Positions 52,077 through 61,091 of a stretch of DNA of 64,000 nt are shown here, one piece after another; within the stretch, counting starts at the first letter, position 1, and every line of letters starts with the position of its first letter. The DNA comes from Acidimicrobiia bacterium (lineage in GTDB: Bacteria > Actinomycetota > Acidimicrobiia > Acidimicrobiales > Acidimicrobilacustridaceae). The notes under the pieces are model-generated. The model was not told the origin of the DNA, made no database searches, and was given only the letters and a program-made list of their open reading frames with translations. The position numbers were made by a program, and so were the translations under genes. Where the stretch lies: NCBI GenBank assembly GCA_020832495.1, contig JAFIEP010000100.1:33601-97600 (forward strand). The letters run 5' to 3'.

Positions 52077-53327
52077 ATGGCGCCGGTTCCCGCCCGAACC
52101 GAGAGCGGGAGCACCACGCACATGCCCCTTCCTGACATCCCACCACCTCGAAAACGGGTCCGGGTCGACAGCCGCACCGGCGCCATCCGACGGACCGACC
52201 TGCGAGACAGCGACGACGGGCGAGCAACCGCACCGCCCGGCGACGGTGCCCGTGACACGGCGGCTGCGCCCACGATCGGGACCGGCAACGCTCCACGCAC
52301 GGTCGAGCCTTCGCCGCCCGACACAGCCGACAACGACCCTGCGCCCGCTGAGTACCGCCAGCAGCGGCCACGACCACACGACGCAGCCGAGCCTCCGGAC
52401 CGCTCTGCGGCACCGGCCCAGCGAAGCCGCCGATCCTCCCGGCAAAGTGACCGAGCCGCCAGCAAACGGAAGAAGGCGGTACGCGTCGCCGGCGTGGCCT
52501 CGCTGGTCGGCGCCATCGTGCTGCTCATGGTGGCCGCCGGCGTGGTGGTGGTCACCAGCATCGAGGACAATGACGACTGGAGCGCACCCGGCGTCTCCAC
52601 CACGACGACGCTGCCCACCCTCGATGCCGCCGCTCGACTCGCCGAGCGAAGTCAGGCCCTCGATCCCGCTCCGAACCCCGGCGTGGGATCGGGGACCGAC
52701 GTCCTCGTCGTGCTCGGCGGCGGCGATGCCGATGCGCTCGACGCCGGCAAACGGCACTGGCTCGGCCTCGCCGTCGGGATGGACGCAGCCGCCGGTGGCG
52801 CCACCGGCGGCTGCGGACTGGTGGGCAGCGACGAGCAGGGAACCGACTGCGCCACCGTCGTGGACGATTGGGCCACTCTGGTGGGTGAGGCGGCTGCCAC
52901 GGTGGTCGTCGTGGTATCGAGCCACCTCGATCTCGGCGAATTCGCCCACCCCGCCACCGGAGCGTTGGGTTCCCTCGACGACGTCAATCACCAGTTGGCT
53001 CTCGGCTTCCGCTTCGACGAGGTCGTCGATCGGCTGGTGGCGAGCGGCGCAGGCGTCATCGCTGTCACGACGTTGTCGGTGCCACCTGACGCTGATCCGG
53101 CACTCGTGGCGCGAGCTGGCGCCTACAACGCGCTCGTGCAGCAGTTGGCCGACCGCCGCCCGGAGGTGCACGTGGCGGACATCGACGGGTGGGTCGCAGG
53201 TCCGGGATCGGAACTGGTGCTGCGCGACGAGGACGGTTCTCTCACTGCTGAAGCCGGCCGACGGCTCTGGTTGGAGGTCGTGGGGCCGCAACTCGACGCT
53301 GGGCGGGCAGCCGCACCCCAGCAATGA
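52077..53327 (+). CDS. Membrane-anchored SGNH-like protein, catalytic residues lost
   Basis: This 416-residue protein has a charged, Pro/Arg/Asp-rich cytoplasmic N-terminus (about 1-140), one membrane helix (about 140-162) and an outside domain (about 195-405). That domain aligns with the SGNH domain of the preceding acyltransferase: CGLV with CGLI, ATVVVVVSSHLDLG with IDVAVVVASRFDLG, and RRLWLEVVGPQLD with ERIWAEALGPHID. The nucleophile block is LGGGDADA (no Ser) and the Asp-His pair is replaced by DEDGSLTAE. It should be inactive and may position the acyl donor or receptor. Start uncertain; ATG 52122 is an alternative. Confidence 0.75.
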   Translation: MAPVPARTESGSTTHMPLPDIPPPRKRVRVDSRTGAIRRTDLRDSDDGRATAPPGDGARDTAAAPTIGTGNAPRTVEPSPPDTADNDPAPAEYRQQRPRPHDAAEPPDRSAAPAQRSRRSSRQSDRAASKRKKAVRVAGVASLVGAIVLLMVAAGVVVVTSIEDNDDWSAPGVSTTTTLPTLDAAARLAERSQALDPAPNPGVGSGTDVLVVLGGGDADALDAGKRHWLGLAVGMDAAAGGATGGCGLVGSDEQGTDCATVVDDWATLVGEAAATVVVVVSSHLDLGEFAHPATGALGSLDDVNHQLALGFRFDEVVDRLVASGAGVIAVTTLSVPPDADPALVARAGAYNALVQQLADRRPEVHVADIDGWVAGPGSELVLRDEDGSLTAEAGRRLWLEVVGPQLDAGRAAAPQQ

Positions 53328-53459
53328 CGCTGCGCTAGCGTTCCCCCGACCACCCGAGCAGCGAGGAGCGACTCGGACCGATTGAACGGTGTTAACGTCG
53401 CACCTCGGATTCACGTTCGGCACCCGTCGTCGAACGCCGGTCGAGAGGGGGACGTGCAC

Positions 53460-54845
53460 ATGAACCGACCACGCGCCGTCACGGTGGTGGTGGCTGGCAT
53501 CGCCTTGGTTGCAGCCACAGCCTGCGTCGAGCGAGTCGAGCGGGTCGAGCAAGCGCCGACCGAGTCCGACACGGTCGATGGCGCCGGTGACACCAGCGGC
53601 CTGCGTCCCGACATCCTCGGCGGCGAACTGGCCGACGGACCGCCGGTGGTGACCCGCTTCCCCGGGATGGAGTTCTCCTTCGGGACGCTGCCCGACGAAC
53701 CGATCGAGGCCGACGGCGACCCGATCGTCCTCGGCATGATCAACCAGGAGGAGACCCCCCTCGGGTCGTTCCCGGAAGTTCGCCTGGGCGCCCAGGCCGC
53801 CGTCGACTTCATCAACGCCGAACTCGGCGGCGTGGACGGACGACCCCTCGAGTTGCGCCCGTGCATCACCAGTTTCGACCCCCAGCAGTCACAGTCGTGC
53901 GCCCAGGACCTCGTGCAACGAGGCGCGGTGGCCGTCCTCGGTGGGCTGGACATCACCTCCAACGGGTCGATCCCGGTGCTCGAGCGCAACGAGGTGCCCT
54001 ACATCGGGGGTATCCCCATCAACCTCGACGAGATGACCAGCCCGATCTCCTTCCAGTTCTCGGGAGGCTCACCGGGTGCGTTCGCCGCCTTCGCCCACCA
54101 CGCAGCAGCCCAGGGGGCCGAGCGGGTGGTGGTGGCCTACGGCGAGTTCCCGCCGATCGAACTCGCCGCCGTCGAGTTCGGCGTCGGGGTGCTCGAGTCA
54201 CTCGGTGTCGATGCCATCGCCGTCCCCTTCCCGATCACCACCACCGACTTCCTCCCGGTCATGACCCGTGCAGGCGAGTTCGAGCCGGACGCCGTCTTCA
54301 TCGGCGCAGCGGACACTGCCTGTGTTCCCGCAATGCAGACGGCGCACGATCTCGACATCGACGCCGACCTCTACTTCGTCGGAGCGTGCGCCGCACCGGG
54401 CATCCTGGACCAGGCCGGCGACGCGGCCGAGGGTCGGATCTTCGGCATCGAGGGACCGCTCGAGGACGGCACGCCCGACGGCGACCTCTACATGGCGGTC
54501 ATCGGAACCCACGGCCAGAACGGCGTCCCCGCCGCCAGCGCCGCCACCGTGAGCTTCCGCGCCGTGATGAACCTCTACGCCGTGCTCGACGACATCGGAG
54601 CGGACGACATCACCTCGGACTCGATCATCGAGGCGTTCAGGACCACGTCGGGCAGCCCGAGCTTCGACGGGCACCCGTACACCTGTGACGGCCAGCAGAT
54701 CCCGCAGCTGCCGTCGTTGTGTTCCCCCCAGCAAGTGCTCGGCATCTTCGAGGACGGTGAGCTGGTGGAGCTCAGCTCGTGGATCGACGTCCCATCGGTC
54801 GTGGCCGACGCCGGTATCGGCACCGAGCCACCATCCGGTCGCTGA
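53460..54845 (+). CDS. Branched-chain amino-acid ABC transporter binding lipoprotein
   Basis: This 461-residue lipoprotein has lipobox VAATAC (about Cys21), a Glu/Asp-rich linker (about 22-85) and a type-I periplasmic binding fold (about 85-440). DPIVLGMINQEETPLGSFPEVRLGAQAAVDFINAELGGVDGRPL (split by gaps) is the LivK-like start, followed by GTGGLDI-like GGLDITSN, FVGACAAPGILDQAG and a C-terminal disulphide-rich tail (CDGQQIPQLPSLC). The ligand may be a branched-chain amino acid or short-chain amide. A GAGAGGGGGA ribosome site precedes the ATG. The fused permease gene follows after 54 bases. Confidence 0.9.
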   Translation: MNRPRAVTVVVAGIALVAATACVERVERVEQAPTESDTVDGAGDTSGLRPDILGGELADGPPVVTRFPGMEFSFGTLPDEPIEADGDPIVLGMINQEETPLGSFPEVRLGAQAAVDFINAELGGVDGRPLELRPCITSFDPQQSQSCAQDLVQRGAVAVLGGLDITSNGSIPVLERNEVPYIGGIPINLDEMTSPISFQFSGGSPGAFAAFAHHAAAQGAERVVVAYGEFPPIELAAVEFGVGVLESLGVDAIAVPFPITTTDFLPVMTRAGEFEPDAVFIGAADTACVPAMQTAHDLDIDADLYFVGACAAPGILDQAGDAAEGRIFGIEGPLEDGTPDGDLYMAVIGTHGQNGVPAASAATVSFRAVMNLYAVLDDIGADDITSDSIIEAFRTTSGSPSFDGHPYTCDGQQIPQLPSLCSPQQVLGIFEDGELVELSSWIDVPSVVADAGIGTEPPSGR

Positions 54846-54899
54846 GCCGATGCTCGTGTCCCACAGGGCGTCGAACAGCGGATCGGACACGCCGAGCAG

Positions 54900-56912
54900 A
54901 TGAACGCGCACGCTCAGTACCTCCTGCTCGGTCTGGGAGGCGGCGCCGTGGTGGCCGCCCTGGCCCTGGGCCTGCTGCTGAGCTACCGCGCATCGGGCGT
55001 CATCAACTTCGCCCACGCCGCCCTCGGCACCTTCCTGGCACTCACCTACTACGAGCTCCGAGAGCGCAGTGAGCTGATCCTGCCCGTGCTCGGCCTGCCC
55101 GGCAGGGTGCGGCTCCTGCCGGAGGACTACTTCTTCACCTGGGGCACGGCCTTGGCGATCACGTTGGTCATCGGCGCGCTGTACGGACTCGTCATCTGGT
55201 TTCTCGTCTTCCGCCCCTTGCGCCGGGCGCCGGCCCTCGCTCGAGTCGTCGCCAGCCTGGGGCTGTTCCTCTACCTGTTCGCCATGGCGGACCTGCGGGT
55301 TTCGGGGACTGGTTCTGCGGTCACCCGCCGGGAACCGATCCTCCCGACGAACATCATCGAGATCGTCGGCATCCGGATCCCTGCCGACCGCCTCTGGTTG
55401 CTGGCACTCGTGGTGTGCGCCACGGCGGCGCTGGCGCTCGTGTTCCGCTACACCCGGTTCGGCCTGGCCACTCGAGCCGCAGCAGAGAGCGAGCGAGGTG
55501 CCGTCTTGCTGGGCCACTCCCCCGAACGGCTCGCCGCGGTGAACTGGATGGCGGCGTCGGTGCTCGCCGGCGCCGCCATGATCCTCGTGGCCCCCATCGC
55601 CGGACTGAACCCGGCCACCTCGAGCCTCCTCATCGTGCCCGCCCTCGCTGCAGTGCTCCTCGGTGGCCTCAGCTCGTTCGTGGCCACCACCGCTGCGGGC
55701 CTGACCATCGGGATGGTGCAGTCGGAACTGCTCAACCTGCGGGCCACCACCAGTTGGATGCCAGATCTCGACATGGGCCAGGCGCTGCCCTTCGTGGCCA
55801 TCATCGCCGTGCTGGCGCTCCGGGGCCGCTCCCTGCCCACGCGGGGCGACATCGTGACCGGCCACCTCCCGCGATCGGGTTCACCACGCCATGTGCTGCC
55901 CTGGACGGTGGGCATCAGCGCCGTGGCGATCATCGGCCTCTACACGCTCGACAGCGGCTGGCGTCAAGGCATCATCGTCTCGGCGACCTTCGCCCTGCTC
56001 GCCCTCTCCATCGTGGTGGTGACCGGCTACGTCGGACAGATCTCGCTGATGCCCATGGCCCTGGCCGGGGTCGGCGCGTTCGCCATGATCAAGTTCCACG
56101 ACTGGGGCGTGCCATTCCCCCTCGCCCCGCTGCTCGGCGCCACCGTGGCCGCCGCGATCGGGGTGATCGCCGGTGCTCCGGCGGTGCGGGTCCGAGGCAT
56201 GCACCTGGCCGTGGCCACCCTGGCCGCCGCCGTGGCAATCGAGGAACTCGTCCTGCAATGGAACTGGTTCACCGGCGGCCGTGGTGGCACCTCGGTGCCC
56301 TCCCCCACCCTCGGACCACTCGACCTCGGCATCGTGGCCACCGGTGACGCCTTTCCCCGCCCGGCCTTCGGCGTGCTGTGCGTGGTGGTGGTCGCCCTCT
56401 GCTGTGCCGGGGTGGCGCAGCTCCGACGATCACCCACCGGGCTGCGCTGGCTGGCGGTGCGGGGCAACGAACGAGCGGCGGCATCGGCGGGTGTCCCGGT
56501 CAGCGCAACCAAGCTGCGGGCCTTCGCTCTGTCGTCGTTCATCGCTGGGCTGGGTGGCTGCCTCTTCGCCTACGGGAACCCGAGTCTGTCCGTCGGGTCG
56601 TTCGCCGTGTTCCAGTCGCTGGCGCTCTTGGCGCTGACCTACCTGGCGGGCATCGCCGGGGTGGCCGGCGCCCTCGCCGCCGGTGTGCTCGCCGATGGAG
56701 GCCTCGTCACCGTCGCCGCCGGCGGCGAGGCCTCCCAGATTCGGTTCGCGCTCAACGGGATCCTGCTCATCGTGGTCGCCGCCGTCTACCCCGAAGGGAT
56801 CAGCGGGGCGATCGGTCGCGGCATCGCACGGCTTCGACGTCGCACATCGGGCGCGTCGCCCGCTGACCCGGAGACCCCGGCGGTCGCTGAGCCGAAGGGC
56901 ACCACGGTGTGA
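54900..56912 (+). CDS. LivH-LivM fused ABC permease
   Basis: This 670-residue protein fuses the two permease halves of a branched-chain amino-acid ABC transporter. The LivH half (1-310; LLSYRASGVINFAHAALGTF, GLATRAAAESERGAVLLG) is followed by a LivM half (about 335-640; SIVVVTGYVGQISLMPMAL, GVIAGAPAVRVRGMHLAV, RGNERAAASAGVPVSATKLR). About sixteen helices in all. The EAA-like loops that meet the ATPases are present in both halves. No LivG/LivF ATPase gene follows; instead comes a methyltransferase gene. The transporter must borrow ATPases from elsewhere or be cut off. Confidence 0.93.
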   Translation: MNAHAQYLLLGLGGGAVVAALALGLLLSYRASGVINFAHAALGTFLALTYYELRERSELILPVLGLPGRVRLLPEDYFFTWGTALAITLVIGALYGLVIWFLVFRPLRRAPALARVVASLGLFLYLFAMADLRVSGTGSAVTRREPILPTNIIEIVGIRIPADRLWLLALVVCATAALALVFRYTRFGLATRAAAESERGAVLLGHSPERLAAVNWMAASVLAGAAMILVAPIAGLNPATSSLLIVPALAAVLLGGLSSFVATTAAGLTIGMVQSELLNLRATTSWMPDLDMGQALPFVAIIAVLALRGRSLPTRGDIVTGHLPRSGSPRHVLPWTVGISAVAIIGLYTLDSGWRQGIIVSATFALLALSIVVVTGYVGQISLMPMALAGVGAFAMIKFHDWGVPFPLAPLLGATVAAAIGVIAGAPAVRVRGMHLAVATLAAAVAIEELVLQWNWFTGGRGGTSVPSPTLGPLDLGIVATGDAFPRPAFGVLCVVVVALCCAGVAQLRRSPTGLRWLAVRGNERAAASAGVPVSATKLRAFALSSFIAGLGGCLFAYGNPSLSVGSFAVFQSLALLALTYLAGIAGVAGALAAGVLADGGLVTVAAGGEASQIRFALNGILLIVVAAVYPEGISGAIGRGIARLRRRTSGASPADPETPAVAEPKGTTV

Positions 56913-57024
56913 TCCACGGCCACCGCCGACCGTCCCCGCCTCATCTGGCCATGTCGGGCCGCAGAGGTGGTGCAGTAGGGTTGCACCTCGTCAGTCCAGC
57001 CGAGCCAGGAGCACCCGAGCAGAG

Positions 57025-57621
57025 ATGGCCACGCGGCAAGCACCCCTGAACCTCGATGCATGGACGAAGGAACCACAGCAGACCGACGAGACCCAGGGAC
57101 CCGACGCAGCAGCCACAGGCTGGACGCGCTGGAACAACATGTCGCCGGAGGTCGAGTTCTGCGAGACCGCTGCACAGCTCGTGCGTATGGCGCGTCCGCA
57201 CACGATCCTCGAGACCGGCGTCGGCCAGGGCTACACCACCCGACGCGTGGCTGCCGCCATGCCCCCCGGAGCCGTCTACCGGTGCTTCGAGGCCTACCAA
57301 CCGCTTCGGGAGGCACTGAACGGCCTGGAGTTCTTCGCTGACCCGTCCCGGATGCTGGTCGATGCCGACACCCCGACGGTCGATGACTGGCAGTGGGCGC
57401 AGTTCACCGTGCTCGACTCGGGCAGCGAGCACCGTTCGAACGAACTGCACGGCTGGTACGAGCATGCACCCGACAACGCACTCCTGCTCGTACACGACGC
57501 CAACCGCACGCACCCCGAGTGGACGAACCACCGCAAGATCGCCGAACTCATACTCGAACTGGGTATCCCGGGGGTGTTCCTCCCCAACCCCCGCGGCTCC
57601 TTCTTCGGCCAGAAGCGGTGA
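57025..57621 (+). CDS. Class I SAM-dependent methyltransferase
   Basis: This 198-residue protein has the SAM-binding motif I in TILETGVGQGYTTRRVAAAM (about 61-80), an acidic strand end in YRCFEAYQPLREAL, and LLLVHDANRTHPEW as motif IV with the metal-binding Asp/Asn typical of Methyltransf_24/CmcI-like O-methyltransferases. It ends FLPNPRGSFFGQKR. Substrate unknown. AGGAG lies 13 bases before the ATG; a TAGGGT at 56977 could be the -10 of a separate promoter. It follows the LivHM gene after 112 bases. Confidence 0.78.
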   Translation: MATRQAPLNLDAWTKEPQQTDETQGPDAAATGWTRWNNMSPEVEFCETAAQLVRMARPHTILETGVGQGYTTRRVAAAMPPGAVYRCFEAYQPLREALNGLEFFADPSRMLVDADTPTVDDWQWAQFTVLDSGSEHRSNELHGWYEHAPDNALLLVHDANRTHPEWTNHRKIAELILELGIPGVFLPNPRGSFFGQKR

Positions 57622-57656
57622 GTCGGGGTCGCTGACGCGGCCGACGCGGCAATCGG

Positions 57657-58127
57657 CTACTCCTGCACCAACTCGATGAGCGTGCCGAAGGCGTCCTTTG
57701 GGTGGAGGAAGGCCACGGTGGTGCCCCGGCTGCCCGGTCGCGGTGCCGCATCGATCGCCCGGAAGCCCTGCGAGGTGACCTGCTCGAGCGCAGCGGCGCA
57801 GTCGGCCACCCGGTAGCCGATGTGGTGGAGGCCTTCGCCCTTGCGCTCGAGGTACTTGGCCACCGGCGAGTCCTCGCGGGTCGGGGTGAGCAACTGGATG
57901 TAGGACTCCGCCACCTTGAGCAGCGCTTCCTCCACCCCGTCGCTCTCCACCACCTCACGATGGTCCACGACTGCCCCGAACGTCTCCCGGTAGTAGTCGA
58001 TGGCCGCGGGTAGGTCGTTCACCGCGATGGCCACGTGGTCGATCTCGGTGAACACCGGCTGGGGACCCTGTCCGGAGGCGGCCTGAGCGGCCTCCTGACC
58101 TGGTGCTGGTACGGACATTGGGCTCAT
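57657..58127 (-). CDS. mce: Ethylmalonyl/methylmalonyl-CoA epimerase
   Basis: This 156-residue vicinal-oxygen-chelate protein has two beta-alpha repeats. ITEIDHVAIAVNDLPAAIDYY-type start (TEIDHVAIAVNDL) supplies the first metal His. GEGLHHIGYRVADCAAAL supplies the second, and LIELVQE at the end supplies the Glu. The pattern is that of methylmalonyl-CoA epimerases, which also epimerise ethylmalonyl-CoA. The first 25 residues are a variable leader. GGAGGA precedes the ATG. It is downstream of ccr (97 bases, same strand), and links Ccr's product, (2S)-ethylmalonyl-CoA, to the (2R) form used by Ecm. Confidence 0.93.
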   Translation of the reverse strand: MSPMSVPAPGQEAAQAASGQGPQPVFTEIDHVAIAVNDLPAAIDYYRETFGAVVDHREVVESDGVEEALLKVAESYIQLLTPTREDSPVAKYLERKGEGLHHIGYRVADCAAALEQVTSQGFRAIDAAPRPGSRGTTVAFLHPKDAFGTLIELVQE

Positions 58128-58224
58128 CGGTCCTCCTCGGAGTCGGACGGAACTTGCGGCACAGCGCCGGTGCACGCCGGTCTCGGCGAGTCGCTCGCCG
58201 CCTCCGGTGCTACCGGCTCGGTGG

Positions 58225-59571
58225 TCAACCCATGCGGCGGAACAAGGTGATCTTGTCCTCGCCGACCTGCTCGCGGAACTCGGGGTCGTCGATGCCGAGA
58301 CCCTCCTCGGCCGCCAGACAGAGCACGCCCACCTTGCCCTCGGCTTCGTTCTTGTGGACGGTGAGCGCCGCAGCACCCGTCTCCTCGAGTGGGTAGACCT
58401 TCGAGAGCAACGGCTGCACGGTGCCGTCACAGAGGGCCTGGTTGGCTCGCCAGGCCTCGGCATAGTTGGCGAAGTGCGACGAGACGATCCGCTTGAGCTT
58501 CATCCACAGGTGGCGGTTGTCGTACTCGATCATGTAGCCGGAGGTGGCCGCGCAGGTGATGATGCGACCGGCTCGGGCAGTGACGAACACCGAGGCGCCG
58601 AACGTCTGGCGGCCCGGATGCTCGAAGACCATCTCGACGTCCTTGCCGATCAGGGCACGAATGTCCTTACCCAGGCGACGCCACTCGGACTCGTCCTGGG
58701 TGTGCTCGTCCTTCCAGAACTTGTAGCCCTTCTCCCGACGATCAATGACGTGCTCACAGCCCATGTCGTGCAGCAGCTCGGCCCGTTCGGGCGAGGACAC
58801 CACCCCGACGGGGACACCACCGCCGTTGAGGACGTACTGCACGGCGTAGCCGCCGATGCCGCCGGTGGCACCCCAGATGAGCACGGCCTCCCCCTGCTTC
58901 ATGTCACCGGCGTGCTGCGACACGATCATGCGGTAGGAGGTCGAGTTGCACAGGGCGTTGCAGGCCGCCTCTTCCCAGGTGAGGTGCTTCGGCTTGGGCA
59001 TGAGCTGGTTGGCCTTCACCACCGTGAGGTCGGCCAGGCTCCCGAAGTTCGTCTCGAAACCCCAGATGCGCTGGTTGGCAGCCAGCATCGAATCGTCGTG
59101 AGCGGTCGGGTCCTGGTCGTCGACATGGTTGCAGTGGATGGTCACCCGATCGCCGGGCTTCCAGTTGCGCACCGCGGAGCCGGTCCGCAGCACCACACCT
59201 GCGGCGTCGGAGCCAACGATGTGGTACGGCAGGTCGTGGCGGGCGCCCCAGACGGACTCCTTGCCGAGACGCTTCAAGAAGCCGAAGGTGGGCAGCGGCT
59301 CGAAGATCGACGTCCACACGGTGTTGAAGTTGATGGCCGAGGCCATCACTGCCACCACGGCCTCGTCGGGAGCGATCTCGGGGAGCGGCACGTCGTCGAC
59401 GTGCAACGACTTGCGCGGATCCTTGTCCTCCGAGGCCACCCCCTCCCACATGTCCACCTCGTCGTCCTTGACGAAGGCAGCGCGGTAGGCCTCGGGGAGC
59501 GGCAACGCAGCCAGGTCCTCACCAGAGGCACCCTGGTTGATGGCGTCGGCGATAGCAGCGATCTCGGTCAT
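58225..59571 (-). CDS. ccr: Crotonyl-CoA carboxylase/reductase
   Basis: This 448-residue enzyme uses NADPH and CO2 to make (2S)-ethylmalonyl-CoA from crotonyl-CoA. The MDR fold has LIWGATGGIGGYAVQYVLNGGG for NADPH binding. The CO2 pocket residues conserved in Ccr are visible: Asn in SAINFNTVW, the Phe-Glu pair in WGFETNFGS and His in SSHFANYAEAW. It thus looks like a true carboxylating reductase, not a plain enoyl-CoA reductase. Leaderless start (TACCGT 7 bases before the ATG). The epimerase gene follows; ecm is 18 kb away. Confidence 0.96.
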   Translation of the reverse strand: MTEIAAIADAINQGASGEDLAALPLPEAYRAAFVKDDEVDMWEGVASEDKDPRKSLHVDDVPLPEIAPDEAVVAVMASAINFNTVWTSIFEPLPTFGFLKRLGKESVWGARHDLPYHIVGSDAAGVVLRTGSAVRNWKPGDRVTIHCNHVDDQDPTAHDDSMLAANQRIWGFETNFGSLADLTVVKANQLMPKPKHLTWEEAACNALCNSTSYRMIVSQHAGDMKQGEAVLIWGATGGIGGYAVQYVLNGGGVPVGVVSSPERAELLHDMGCEHVIDRREKGYKFWKDEHTQDESEWRRLGKDIRALIGKDVEMVFEHPGRQTFGASVFVTARAGRIITCAATSGYMIEYDNRHLWMKLKRIVSSHFANYAEAWRANQALCDGTVQPLLSKVYPLEETGAAALTVHKNEAEGKVGVLCLAAEEGLGIDDPEFREQVGEDKITLFRRMG

Positions 59572-59578
59572 GGTCGGA

Positions 59579-59584
59579 ACGGTA
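59579..59584 (-). promoter_or_regulatory. -10 element of leaderless promoter, ccr
   Basis: Minus-strand TACCGT ends 7 bases before the ATG at 59571. Confidence 0.5.
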
Positions 59585-59781
59585 GTTCCAGCCACTGGGC
59601 TCGCACCACCGGACGCTCGACAAGGCTTCGTTCGGCGGGAGCCGGACGGTCGACGTCGCGGTGCGCACACGTTGCCAGCGGGTCCGGGCGCCGGACCCTC
59701 CGTCACCAGACCACGGCAGCCAGCCGGTTCGTAGTCGGTTCGTATGGCGCTCGGAAGGTGCCGCTGGCCCCCGTCGTTGGA

Positions 59782-59787
59782 TACCCT
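59782..59787 (+). promoter_or_regulatory. -10 element of leaderless promoter, PHB-depolymerase-like gene
   Basis: TACCCT ends 7 bases before the ATG at 59795. Confidence 0.5.
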
Positions 59788-59794
59788 CGCGCCG

Positions 59795-60757
59795 ATGCTC
59801 GGTCGGTGGAAGCGGAGCGCCACGCCACTCATCGCTCTCGTCGCTCTGTGGACAACCGTCGGTTGCGCCCAGGACAGCCAGCTCACGCTCCTGCTGGAGG
59901 AGGATCAGACAGACCTGGCGGTCGTTGCGCCGAACCCCCAGGTGTCCTGCGACGCCGCGCCGAACTGGTTCGACGACCTCGACCCCGATGACCCACTCGA
60001 CTCCATGCAGCTCCCCGAGAACTGGGTCGGAAACGTCGATCTGGTGCTCCCGGAGGCTCCGAGCGGCGGACTCCCACTCATCGTCCAGTTCCATGGCCTG
60101 ACCGGCAACCGCAGCATCGTCGAGTCGAACACCGGCCTGGCGGCGACCGGATCACTTGCCGGCTATGCCGTCCTGACGCCGGACGCCCCCAGCGAGCGGG
60201 GTGGCTGGCCTCTCGCTGCCGGCTCGGAGGTCGAGGCGCACGTGCTGGCGCTGCTCGACAGCGTCACTGAGCAACTGTGCACCGACCCCGACCGCGTCTT
60301 CGCCGCAGGCTTCTCGAACGGTGCCATGTTCGCCAAGGCGCTGAGCTGTCGTCATCCGGAGCGGCTCACGGCCGTCGCCTCGGTCGCAGGACTCGTTCAC
60401 ATCGATGACTGCGAGCACCAGCCGAACGCCGCCCTTCTGGCCGTGCACGGTCGTCACGACCAGATCGTCGGCTTCGACGGCGCACACTCGGCGGCCGTCG
60501 CCCTCCTCGTCGGACACGAGGAGGGTCCTCCGGTTCCCCAACTCGCTTCGGACTGGGCGGCGCGTCACGGCTGCTCGGACGACGTCGAGGACGCTGACGA
60601 CCACGATGCAGTCGAGGTTGCTCGCCAGTGGCGGTGTCCAGATCACGTCGAGGTGGTGCTCGTCGTGGTCGACGAGGGCCACCGATGGCCGAGCGAGTCG
60701 TCAACGGGCGTCGACGCCACCGCCCTGATCATCCGCTTCTTCAATGCCCTTGCGTAA
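59795..60757 (+). CDS. LpqC/PHB-depolymerase-like esterase lipoprotein
   Basis: This 320-residue surface lipoprotein has signal MLGRWKRSATPLIALVALW and lipobox TTVGC (Cys24). The alpha/beta-hydrolase core has LPLIVQFHGLTGNRS (oxyanion), GFSNGAMFA (nucleophile Ser), LLAVHGRHDQIVGF (Asp) and VVDEGHRWPSE (His), the order of the LpqC/Esterase-PHB group. These proteins cleave poly- or oligo-3-hydroxyalkanoates or feruloyl esters. A link with Hbd/thiolase/Ccr carbon flow is possible but only contextual. CNP-like CEHQP and other cysteines suggest disulphides. Confidence 0.85.
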   Translation: MLGRWKRSATPLIALVALWTTVGCAQDSQLTLLLEEDQTDLAVVAPNPQVSCDAAPNWFDDLDPDDPLDSMQLPENWVGNVDLVLPEAPSGGLPLIVQFHGLTGNRSIVESNTGLAATGSLAGYAVLTPDAPSERGGWPLAAGSEVEAHVLALLDSVTEQLCTDPDRVFAAGFSNGAMFAKALSCRHPERLTAVASVAGLVHIDDCEHQPNAALLAVHGRHDQIVGFDGAHSAAVALLVGHEEGPPVPQLASDWAARHGCSDDVEDADDHDAVEVARQWRCPDHVEVVLVVVDEGHRWPSESSTGVDATALIIRFFNALA

Positions 60758-61091
60758 CCGCTGCTGCCGGCAGGACTGACGCGCGGGTCGAGTCCTACGG
60801 GCATTCGGCGAGAGACTCCCGGACGGTCGACAGCTCAAGCGCTTGCCGGGCGTCCCCCGTGGTCCTTAAGGTGACGCGACACGGTCGCCTGTCCCAACGA
60901 TGCAGCGTCGCGACGGCTACGAGAGGAAGCGGACCCATCGACGTGAAGGTCCCCGACGAAGTGATGCTGTGCGCTCGACACGATCGTGGGGTCGGGATCG
61001 CCCGTCGTCCCGACCGGAACCGCGGCTGCGAGCCGACTACCTTCGACAGCCGAGAAGGCCCGAACACCTCACGCGTCAACGACCCGACCGA
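60758..61091. other. Intergenic gap without recognised gene
   Basis: These 334 bases lie between two plus-strand genes. No frame has good coding character, and I see no strong hairpin. A possible -10 (TACCTT, about 61038) could serve the kinase gene from about 50 bases upstream. Confidence 0.4.

Noticed and set aside
49969..52413. An 814-codon minus-strand open frame
   Set aside because: It is antisense to the acyltransferase gene, which has clear motifs. The minus-strand translation is compositionally odd (Arg/His/Glu/Gly) without recognisable blocks.
54198..55865. A 555-codon minus-strand open frame
   Set aside because: It lies opposite livK and livHM, whose family motifs are clear; no independent start signal or motif.
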